A stretch of DNA of 64,000 nucleotides. Origin: Crocodylus rhombifer (Eukaryota > Chordata > Crocodylia > Crocodylidae). This document shows positions 55,495 to 64,000 of the stretch, one piece after another (within the stretch, counting starts at the first letter, position 1; every line of letters begins with the position of its first letter). Where the stretch lies: assembly GCA_038503035.1 (NCBI GenBank), contig JAVSML010000031.1, positions 1,072,146-1,136,145 on the forward strand, given 5' to 3'. The notes under the pieces were generated by a model. It saw only the letters and a list, made by a program, of their open reading frames with translations. It was not told where the DNA came from and ran no database searches. The translations under genes were made by a program, and so were the position numbers.

Positions 55495-56629
55495 CCCTAC
55501 TCCATTTTTTCGGATCAGCAGGCCACTGTCAACCCTTGCAGCTTCCCACATATCACTATGCATCTCTATAGTCATATTAAACTTGGGAGTGGGGGATGCA
55601 TGGCAGTCTCATCTGCTGACCCCTTACCATTGTTGACCGCAATCTGGGAAAAAAAAAAACTAGGCCAAGAGTCATGTTTAGAGACAGATGCCATGATAAG
55701 GGGATGGATTTGTTTGACCATTATGGTTCCTTTCTACCATTCATACAGGAGCCACCTCACCTTCTCCACCAGAGATACGAGTCTTGGGCATTTCTGCTAC
55801 AGAGGAAAACTGTGATACACTAAATCTCTGATCCTCACTTACTCCTCTGCCTTATGCCAGCGCTAGTAGCACAGGCTGATAGCGAGGATGTGGGGGAGGT
55901 AGAGAAGAGGAGTTGCAGCTGTATCTCTAATGCTCCTACTCCACTCCACATTGAACATTCATGGAAGGAAGAACCAGCTCAGAGGAGTCCCACCTGAGGG
56001 CAGGGGTCTGATCACTTGAAAGCAAGTGCCAGATTGCACAGCTCAGCTCTTAAAATGATAACACAGGCATGGATCAGTCATTCATCCAGCTGGGCTGGGG
56101 CATAACAAATATTCTGTGACCTATTGCAACACAAGACAGCAGCCTGAGCACACATGAAGGATGCAAAGTAATACAGATGATTATAAACAAGAGACCCAAG
56201 GACTGTAAATGTCTATGTTCCCACTGGGCTAGAACATTACATTTTGAACACTCATTCATCACGAGCTGCTGAACACAAAGACAATCCAAACTGTGACCTT
56301 TCCACCAGAGGCACATCAGAGGTCAGGGCTTTCTTAGATTGCCTTGCATGAATATTAGAAGAAGTGATATATACAGGGTATATTACTTTCTTCTGTGCAA
56401 CCCTCATATAAGGTTTCACATTTGGAGAACGTGGGTCAGCACCGGTCACTGGTTATATTTATTGAATGCAATCCATGGACCTTTTCTATAAAGATTTCAT
56501 TGGGAAGATGGCAGCAAAGTTTATGTGGATTTCTTTCTTGGTCTTTTTAGAGATAATTGGAAAAAGGCAGGCGGAGGGTGACATATTCTAATCATAGGAT
56601 GCTACTGGTATAGGACCCACCTGCCCTCT
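55495..56629. other. Unassigned sequence
   Basis: Nothing recognised. Confidence 0.4.
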
Positions 56630-57044
56630 GACTTGGTGCCTGGTGCCTCCTGGGTCTGGGGGAAGCACCCAGGGTCCTCCTGCAGCCGATCGCCAAGCCA
56701 GGGAGGCATGGGGGAATTCTCCTGAGCACTCAGTAGCGGACCCTTAAGTGGACTGGAAGTACTTCCAGTCTACTTTCAGGTCTGCCCCTATGCTCCTGTG
56801 GGATGCTTCATCCCCCCCACCACCTTGGTGTTCATGAGCCATTCCTGGTACCTTGAGGAACATAGAAAAAACATACAAAGTTGTGTCTATGTTCAAATTG
56901 CTGATTCTCCAAATCAGAATTGAATCTTCAGATTCAGATTTGGCTGAATCGAATCAGGACAGTGATCCAAATCAGCAAATCGAATCACTGTCCCCTGAAC
57001 TGGGCTGAATCTGAATCAAATACTGCCCACTTCGCCCACCCCTA
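56630..57044. mobile_element. hAT-like element, GATTCG family, left-truncated
   Basis: Right end reverse complemented TAGGGGTGGGCGAAGTGGGC. Contains GAATCGAATCAGGACAGTGA and AATCGAATCACTGTCCCCTG, as at 27180-27240 and 30060-30110, then the reverse complement of the 30170-30240 segment. A near-perfect palindrome is centred at 56760/56761 (ACTGGAAGTACTTCCAGT, 56752-56769). Left end not defined. Confidence 0.8.
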
Positions 57045-58892
57045 TCGGTTGGCTCTGGCACCTGGAAGCTGCAAGGCAGGGCATGCAGGCTCCATGTCAC
57101 ACAATGCTTATAGGAGAAAATAGCTGCTTTTTCATTTTCAGCATGGCTACAATTCTGCTGTTGTTTCTGCTGAAGCAAAATGGCCTTTGTGTTTTTTATT
57201 CACATCACAGGTTAGCTTCTGCAGTTTATCTCCTTACGGCATCCAGTTAATGCAAGTCTCAGTGCTAGGACTATAATGGAGCTTTGGCTTGTTTTATACC
57301 AAGTATCATAATACATAAACATTTCTAAAGCTTCTCCGCTATGCATGAGGGTACCCTATAGAAGGGAAAAATAAACATAATTTGATGCTAAACTGCCGAC
57401 TTAACATGGAACTAGAGATTTCCTAACAACTGCCTAGCCATTCATATGTCTCCTATCAATATTTAGTTATTTTTTTATGTCTAAAAGCTGTTTGCCTACT
57501 GTTCTTCCTAGATGACTTTCAAAATCAGACACACAGTCAGCGTCTGACTGTTGCTTTTAAAAACGTGCATGGCTGCAAAGAATATCTGCAGCTCACTGTG
57601 GCCTTCAAGTAGCTGCATTATCACTAAGGTTTTCTACACTGGGACAGACCAGATAGATGTTGTTAGGAGGTCAGGGAGAACAGAATATGCAGGAGGTCAG
57701 GGAGAACAGAGCAAAAACTGCAGTGATTTATACATTACTTGGATTGTATGTCATCTGGACCAGGGACACTGAGTAGACAACAGACAATATTAAAGAAAAT
57801 GAATAGACAGCTGAGATAACGGGAAGAACATAGGGCCAGAAAAGGGCTTCCTACCCAATGAGTTCAATCCCCTGAGCTCACAGGCAACCATTTATCCCAA
57901 GAGTCCTAAAAATTGTTCACTCCAGTGACTGGTGCTAGATTTCAAGTTTTGGTACTTCCACCTTTTCCCCCAATAACTTTGGAAACATTATTATGATGGT
58001 AAGTCATTGTTTGTGAACTCCCTTAATTTCTTAGCATGCGTATTATCTAAACTGGCCAATGTGTATGTGCTAACGTTTTCCATACTGCCATTTGTAAATT
58101 ATGCTGTGATTGATAACTAATATTTCATAGGTGACTAGAAGCCAGAATCTCTTGAGCTGGATCAAATGTATCACCAATGGTTGGACCTAGCCCTCAAAAA
58201 CTAACCAACTAAGGTGTATTTAGAAAACATGGTTCATTAACTTCTACATCGTCATGTCCTTTGCTTTCTCTTTGAGGATAGATTTTCAATACCCTTGTAC
58301 CATTGGAGTCATCAGTTCCATCCCTTTCATTTATCGCCAACCCTGCTCTCCACCCAATATATATAAAAAGCCCCTTTTAATGCCCTCTCGCCCTGTGAGA
58401 AACACTTGTCCATTCAGCTATTTTGCCACCCATACCTGCTTTCTTACAACTCAATCCATCAGTCTTATAGCCTCTGCATCTCCACTGACCGAAGAGATTT
58501 TGTTCTGAACTTCTTCAACTCCAAGTTTTCCCCTTGCATTTTCAAACAATGCAAACAATCACACTAGCCTCCTATGTCCTTTTGTGGCCTCCTATTTCAC
58601 ACAAGGGCCCAACACACTTCTCTACAGCTGTGGTGTCCTTTAGCTTTCTTTAGGATCCTTCAACATTGCTCTCACTCTATAACCATACTGAAAAGCCCTT
58701 GCACTCTCGTTCATTCAAACAGCGGCTGCATTCTGTTCTGGCCTGGTCAGGGCCGTGTTTTCACTGGAAAGATCTACAGCGATCCAAAGCTTGAAGCTAA
58801 TGTTGTTTCAGGGGAAGACTTTCAAATGAATTTCCTAAGGATTTAGGAACAGAGAGCTCTGAGTCTTTCAGTGGGATATATATAATTCCACA
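57045..58892. other. Unassigned sequence
   Basis: No gene recognised. Contains a 20-bp exact direct repeat at 57665-57684 and 57691-57710 (AGGAGGTCAGGGAGAACAGA, period 26). Confidence 0.45.
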
Positions 58893-59765
58893 TCCTAGAA
58901 TCATAGACAATGAGGGTGTGAAGGGAGCATCTAGTCCAACCCCCTGCTCAGAGCAGGCCCAGCCCCAAATACATCATCCCAGCCAAGGGTTTGTCTACCT
59001 GGGTCTTAAAAACCTCCAAGGATAGAGAGTTCACAACCTGTCGTGGTAACCTGTTCCCATGTTTTACTACCATCCTAGTGAGAAAATTTTTCCTACTATG
59101 TAACCTAAACTTCCCCTTGCTGCAAGCTGAGCCCATTGCTCCTTGTTCTGTCATCTGCCCCCACTGAGAACAGCCCAGCTCCATCCTCTTTGGACCAACC
59201 CTGCAGGGAATTGAAGGCTGCTGATAAAATCCCTTTTAATCTTCTCTGCTCCAGACTAAATAAGCCCAGTTTCATAGTTTCATAGTTTCTAGGGTCGGAA
59301 GGGACCTGAGTAGATCATCTAGTCCGACCCCCTGCCGTGGCAGGAAATAATACTGGGGTCAAACGACCCCAGCAAGATGTTCATCCAGCCTCCTCTTAAA
59401 AACCCCTTCAGCCTCTCTTTATTAGTCCTGTCCCCCAGCCCCTAAACATTTTTGTTCCTCTCTGCTGGACTCTCTCCAATGTGTCCACATCTTTTCCGTA
59501 GTGGGGGGCCCACAGCTGGACACAGGACTCCAGATGTGGCCTCCCCAGTGCCAAATAGGGGGGAAGAATTGCTGCCCTCGATCTGCTGGTAACGCTTCTA
59601 CCAAAGCAGCCCAGGATGCCAGTCGCCTTCTTGGCACCAAGGGCACGCTGCTGGCTCCTGTTCAGCTTCTTGTCCCCTGTCCCCCCAGGTCCTTTTCTGA
59701 AGACCTGCTGCTTGGCCATTGAGTCCTCAACCTGGACTGGTGCAATTCCTTATGCATGCAGCTGG
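58893..59765 (-). mobile_element. Old CR1 LINE, interrupted by a younger CR1
   Basis: The 3' end CCTAGAATCATAGACAATGA and CATCTAGTCCAACCCCCTGC leads into FRLHSRKNFLTRMVVKHGNR and LPRQVVNSLSLEVFKTQVDK (minus strand). After the nested copy at 59271-59405 it resumes with DVDTLERVQQRGTKMFRG, RPHLESCVQLWAPHYGK, SRAAILPPYLALG and RSQQRALGAKKATGILGC. Same old subfamily as 18030-18380. Confidence 0.92.
59271..59405 (-). mobile_element. Young CR1 3' end nested in older CR1
   Basis: TTCATAGTTTCATAGTTTCT, AGGGTCGGAAGGGACCTGAG, TAGATCATCTAGTCCGACCC and CATCCAGCCTCCTCTTAAAA match the 3' UTR of the 52525-53452 copy in reverse. About 135 bp; the host CR1 reads on directly after it (AAGCCCAG before, CAGCCTCTC after). 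Confidence 0.93.
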
Positions 59766-60119
59766 TACAGTAAATGTTTCCTACTCAGGCAATAAGAACT
59801 TCACAGATAGAGCAATCTGGGGGGGGCATTTTTTCTATGAAAGTGCTTTTTTGAAATTTCATCATATGATTTAACAAAATCATCATTTTATCCACACCAA
59901 AAAAAAAAAAAAAAAAAATCCCTTCATCCAAAACCAAGGCTCCAGGTGGAACATTTGTGACTATCTCTTCTGAGGTGCTTTTGAAAACTTGCCTGTTTAC
60001 AGATCTTCTAACAATTGAGAGGGCAGGCTCCTGTCTGATACCCATCACTCATCTCACCAGTCATGCCTTTTCATTGCACGCCAGAACAATTCTGTTGCAA
60101 TTTTTCCTCTTCTCTTGTA
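59766..60119. other. Unassigned sequence with A-run
   Basis: A run of 20 A at 59899-59918; otherwise nothing recognised. Confidence 0.5.
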
Positions 60120-60535
60120 ACTCGATGGAGTGATAAGAATAACTTTTTGCCTGACACTGTAGCTTTTCATTAAGTTGAGAGGTTGTATACCCTCTTGCAT
60201 AGACAAAGTAAGCATCTTCCAGGTAAGACAGCCTGGTTCAATTATCTCTCTTTAAAATACACGGGGTTGCTCCTTTTGATTTACTCCTGCCTTCTGATAA
60301 TTAACCCTCTTTCCTTCCTCTCACCGGCTTTGTTTGATAAGGGTTTCATAAGTGCCCTGGCATGCATAATTCAGAAATCCCACTTGTAATGCTGTACATC
60401 TCTCTCCCCTCCGTCCCAGGCTTGGAGCAGAACAAAAGTTTAATTGCTACTGTTTACAAACCGTTCCACTTGGGGGGAGATGTGGCTCCACTTGATAAGT
60501 TAAGACGTGAGAGATGAGAAGATAATGACTAATTC
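60120..60535. promoter_or_regulatory. Candidate GATA-motif cluster
   Basis: Six WGATAR matches: TGATAA at 60131, 60295, 60335 and 60493, AGATAA at 60520, and TTATCT (reverse AGATAA) at 60242. By chance about one would be expected in this length with even base use, a little more in AT-rich DNA. No repeat resemblance. Upstream (60085-60110) AGAACAATTCTGTTGCAATT has SOX-like AACAAT. Inference only. Confidence 0.25.
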
Positions 60536-60884
60536 ATGCTCAGAGCCATCCACACATTGAGGGGTTTTTTAAGGTTTTTTTTTTTTTTTTTTGAATGTTC
60601 ATGAATTACATCACAATACCAACATTACACAGTTTGCAATAGGCTGGGATTTGGGGTAGCTAGTGATTTACAGGCTGCTTCTGATAAAACAAAAATTACA
60701 GCAGTGGGGTGTAGAGGAGTGAGGAAAAAAGACTTCACATAATGGCAATGCCCGCGGTTATTCATTATTGCTCCTACAATAGGGCACAGAGGCCGAATGT
60801 TGAACTGAAAGTCCATTATATAAGCCTGAATGAAGATATGATCCTAGATCCAGAAAGCTCAGGATTTCTATTAATCATTTATAT
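60536..60884. other. Unassigned sequence with T-run
   Basis: T run at 60575-60592; otherwise nothing recognised. Confidence 0.45.
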
Positions 60885-61186
60885 TAGTGGGGGGCAACCT
60901 TTTTAGTAGGCATGACGTGAATTAGCCTTGTGCCCTCTCGAAGTGCCACTTTAATCCTCATCCTCTGCCCAATCTACTGCTCTACTTTCTGCTCCCAGCC
61001 CTGTGCTCCCTGTCTGATCTGCTGCTCTACTTTCTGCTCCCAGCCCTGTGTTCCCTGCCCCATTTGCCGCTCTGCCTTCTGCCCCGTCTGCTGCAGTGCT
61101 GACTGTACTGCCCCAGTCTGCCATGTGCTACACAGGGGGTGCACATGGCACTTGTGATACCCCTACTTCAGGTTGGCCATCCCCCA
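60885..61186. mobile_element. hAT-like element with 45-bp tandem
   Basis: Left TAGTGGGGGGCAACCTTTTT; right reverse complemented TGGGGGATGGCCAACCTGAA. Flanks ATTTATAT (60877-60884) and ATTTGTAT (61187-61194), 7 of 8 and fitting nTnnnnAn. Subterminal GTGCCAC-type motifs answer GGCAC on the right. A 45-bp unit repeats at 60966, 61011 and 61056 (CTGCTCTACTTTCTGCTCCC in the first two, decayed in the third). No transposase. Confidence 0.88.
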
Positions 61187-61194
61187 ATTTGTAT

Positions 61195-61704
61195 TGCGGC
61201 AGCACCTACAGCACCCTCTCCCACAGGGTGTTGGGCAAACGTATACCAATTGTGGTCCTGCTGCTGGGTGGTGAAAAATTAAATACCAAGGAATCCCCTC
61301 TTAAAACTACCATGTGCCACCACCTAGAATTTCTGCCACAACGGAGGCCCCTGTGCACCCTTATGGGCAATGCTTCCCCCTTACAAAAGAGGAAAATTTG
61401 CTAGTGGGAAAAGGGAACATGGTCTCAGTTTGGGAAAACACACAGCACTGCTATTCTAACTGAATGCTAAGTGAAGCAGGCCCTTGAGATACCTGTGATT
61501 TGACTCCACGCATTGAGATTTCAATCTCCCAGTGGGAATGTCCTGTTACTCTGGCATTTTTTCTTTTTCTCTGATAAACCCCACTCAGTTTGCGGTCACA
61601 ACAGTGCTGGGGAGGGCACTCAGACAGGCCTCTCTCCAGTCATCTTGGGAAGTACTGCCCAATTATGTTTTGAGTCTTCACCACCTAACCTGGCTAATAA
61701 CCTA
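61195..61704. other. Unassigned sequence
   Basis: Nothing recognised. Confidence 0.4.
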
Positions 61705-62021
61705 GGGCATTTAGACACATACATTTGTCTGCTGCAATGTGCCCGAAATCCAGTGCATTGGAGCTGATTCATTTGAGTCTGTTCTGCATGCGAGCTGATG
61801 CATCCCAGCGCTGCATAGGATGCATTTGTATAAACGGCGAAATGCACTTCAGCCCTGAGAAAATAGCAGTGGAATTAAAACACCTTTGGTTTTAAAGTGT
61901 GCTGCTGTCATTTGCTCAGTGCCGATGCACATTTTGCCATTTATACAAATGCATGTGCCACAGTGCTGGGTGCTTTTAAAAGCACCCAGCGCAGCAGCGC
62001 AAGCATGTGTACAAATGCCTC
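61705..62021. mobile_element. Long foldback MITE
   Basis: Left GGGCATTTAGACACATAC; right reverse complemented GAGGCATTTGTACACATGCT. Arms 61820-61844 and 61930-61954 pair at 23 of 25 (ATGCATTTGTATAAA..). Outside them GCATCCCAGCGCTGCAT answers the right-hand GTGCTGGGTGC. The right arm also holds a perfect 26-bp palindrome, GCTGGGTGCTTTT and its complement, at 61965-61990. Confidence 0.85.
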
Positions 62022-62270
62022 CAGTATTTAACTAGTTGGACTGGTTGGGCAGACTTCACTGGAGTCCCCAGTGCATTGCTGAGAGGAGCTACAATATTTG
62101 AGGAGCTGCCCCTGCCCCACAACCTATTACCAAACCATCACTCTGCTTTGATTGTAGGGGGCTTTTCCCCTCTTCACCTCACCCACTGGAACATTATGTC
62201 CTTGGGTTGATTGTTGGCAGTGGGGGCTCATACCTGAGACCTCTGACTCTTAATACTTGAGCCTCTAGTC
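62022..62270. other. Unassigned spacer
   Basis: Nothing recognised. Confidence 0.4.
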
Positions 62271-62535
62271 CAGTGATTCTCAAGCAGGATGCTGCAGCAC
62301 CCTGGGGTGATGCCAAACACTTTGAAGGGTGCCACGAATTGTGAGAAGATAAGCAAACTGTGAAAAGATAAGCAGGTAAATGTATTTTCCTGGTCAGTCC
62401 CTCCACCCCTCTGCCTCCCCCCGCCCCCCCGGAGGTAAGTACTATAATACAAAAATTAGTTTTTGAAATTGGGTGCCAGTCAATTCAGAAAAGTTATGAA
62501 GGGAGCCTTGAGACCCAAAAAGTTGAGAGCCACTG
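62271..62535. mobile_element. hAT-like element, 265 bp
   Basis: Left CAGTGATTCTCAAGCAGGAT; right reverse complemented CAGTGGCTCTCAACTTTTTG. Left interior (GCAGCACCCTGGGGTGATGC, TTTGAAGGGTGCCAC) matches the copies at 16414 and 41673. Internal AAGATAAGCA occurs twice (62345, 62365). Flanks CTCTAGTC and CAGTAGTG agree at only 5 of 8. Confidence 0.8.
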
Positions 62536-62700
62536 CAGTAGTGCATTAGGTAAGAGTCCAGGCCCTGCTTGCCAGGATTATCATATTTTATGTAGCTCAT
62601 TCCCATAAGATGGGACTGTCACATTATAGATGCTCCCAATCTAAATTGACCAACCAATAGAAACAAAGAGCATAAGGGAAACAAGTACAGAGGGATTAAA
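62536..62700 (-). mobile_element. SINE tail fragment
   Basis: CCAGGCCCTGCTTGCCAGGA and GATGCTCCCAATCTAAATTG resemble the reverse complement of 'agattgtaagctcttcggggcaggg'. Confidence 0.45.
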
Positions 62701-62876
62701 GTTAATGTGAATTAGGTGCCCAGTTACCTAGCATTCCTCTGTAAAGTCCCCCCTAGATAGCTTATTTAAAGTTACACAAGGAGTTTGCCACATTGCCAGT
62801 TCAACCAACGTCTTGAGCTTTCTGTCCTTGGACAGTTCAAAGACTTTGAAAAGGGGTGTCCAGGTAGTGTTGTCAT
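62701..62876. other. Unassigned spacer
   Basis: Nothing recognised. Confidence 0.4.
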
Positions 62877-63290
62877 CATAGGGACTTACTGAATGCAGGG
62901 TGCCTGCCCCCAGTGTTGTGGGCTGAGCACAGTGCTGGTTGCCATTTTCACAGTGTGCTCATGCCTCTGATTGGCTGAGGGACCACAGACATCCCAGACC
63001 TCCACAGAGATTTATAGATGGCATCTGAGGCAGGACTTTTAGGGCCGCTTGGCCAATTAGAGGCACAGGGGCACCCGCTATGTGCAGCAACAAAAATCCT
63101 GCCCCCCCACCCCGCATCAAGATGCAAGGGCTTCCTGACCTTTTCTGTTTTCAGCTCCCTTTTTTTCGTCCTCTCACTCACTGGCCATTTTTGTGTTTTT
63201 TCACCAGGGACTGGGCTTTTTCACTGGGGACCTCCTGATTTTGTGATTTCTGTGAAAATTGTGAAATTGTGATTTTAATAGGTCCCTATG
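62877..63290. mobile_element. MITE with CATAGGGAC ends and CAT duplication
   Basis: Left CATAGGGACTTACTGAA; right reverse complemented CATAGGGACCTATTAAAATC. Flanked by CAT (62874-62876) and CAT (63291-63293). 414 bp. The right part carries AAATTGTGAAATTGTGATTT. Different termini from the GGGCACATCTAC family. The duplication could also be read as part of the termini because CAT also begins the element. Confidence 0.7.
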
Positions 63291-64000
63291 CATAGCACAA
63301 CACATATTTTTTTCCACTTTACGAAAAAGCAGAAGCTTTACTAATATACTCAAGGCCTACAATTATATTATTCAGTTTAACTTTAAAGCAAAAATAAATG
63401 TAATGTTATGGGAAAGTGTACTAATTTGCTAGATAATATATTAAGTTTAAAAATCACAACTGACTAGGCAAGAAATAGTCATAGGACTTTGTTTCATTAG
63501 TCCTGTGGTCATTGTAGTTAAATGAATGTCTCTTATTCAGATTCATAAAACACAATCTAGGCTTCTTGAGTGTCTTGGAAGTGTCTCCAATCCTTCACTA
63601 TCAGTCTTTTCCACAGCTGAGTTAACAGTACCACACTGTAGTGGTAATGCCACAAAGAAGGCTGTCCCAACCAGGGAGAGTCCCAGGGACTGGGACAGGC
63701 AGCCAAAGGAAGCCCAATGGGGACAGGTGAAGACCCTAACTTATTGGCAGGTGGAGAAAGATGGGAGCAAGCTACCGTGCAGCCGTGATGTTTTATCAGC
63801 TCCTGTTGTCTTTGTGTGGGTGGATGTGCCAGGAATGGCAACATGCCATCATGAGGTGGCAGCATTTTCAATGCAAAAGCAGAGCCAACCAGGAGAGGGA
63901 GAAATGCTGAGCAGTGCAGCCTGGGGAGAACCGAAGCAGGCAAAGACACAAGCAGCCTCTGAACTGGACAGCATCAAAGGGGACCCTTGCCCGACACCAA
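63291..64000. other. Unassigned sequence to window end
   Basis: No gene recognised. The minus-strand frame at 63557-63949 (130 codons) shows no known domain and no repeat-derived motif that I recognise; treated as chance. Confidence 0.4.

Noticed and set aside
62271..62535. 8-bp target duplication for this hAT
   Set aside because: Flanking octamers agree at only 5 of 8 positions, no better than weak chance.
63557..63949. 130-codon minus-strand frame near the window end
   Set aside because: No signal peptide, domain or repeat match; composition typical of chance frames.

Overview
This window looks like a gene-poor stretch of an amniote nuclear genome. A crocodilian is my best guess and a turtle is the main alternative; both are inferences. 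The reasons are: many CR1-type LINE copies, all 5'-truncated and ending in short repeats such as ATTCTATG; many short non-autonomous DNA transposons, both hAT-like (CAGTGGT-CTCAACC or TAGGGGTG ends, 8-bp target duplications) and a foldback MITE family with ends close to GGGCACATCTACAC and 3-bp duplications; and old MIR-like SINE pieces. I found no host protein-coding exon, tRNA, rRNA, CRISPR array or bacterial-type operon. Every long open frame that makes biological sense is CR1 reverse transcriptase.

Layout. 0-1 kb: a hAT-like element containing a GC-rich inverted repeat of more than 600 bp. 1-13 kb: mostly unassigned sequence with a CA microsatellite, three foldback MITEs (3.9-5.0 and 6.4-6.7 kb), one MIR-like SINE and a possible regulatory patch near 11.4 kb. 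13-18.4 kb: CR1 copies and a hAT element carrying both a MITE and a CR1 inside it. 18.4-26.5 kb: old SINE pieces, one MITE, a decayed CR1 and a pair of competing hairpins at 19.5 kb. 26.5-31.3 kb: a CR1 split by a hAT with clear target duplication, an assembly gap of 10 N, more hAT and MITE copies, and a second GC-rich foldback. 32-38 kb: CR1 tails, MITEs and long AT-rich unassigned sequence. 39-46 kb: a CR1 broken by two insertions, then MITEs and hATs. 47.5-54.2 kb: the densest CR1 region, with an open frame of 429 codons, a CR1 split by a ~1.5-kb insertion with promoter and poly(A) signals (LTR-like), and two CR1 pieces joined head to tail in opposite strands. 55-64 kb: hATs, a CR1 nested in an older CR1, a GATA-motif cluster near 60.3 kb, and two further foldback elements.

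The elements do not act together as a pathway. They record a succession of insertions: old MIR-like SINEs and divergent CR1, then hAT and MITE bursts, then younger CR1. The young CR1 copies at 16.9 and 47.5 kb are very alike and keep long frames. Between transposons lie AT-rich stretches that could include conserved non-coding enhancers, but that cannot be decided from one genome.
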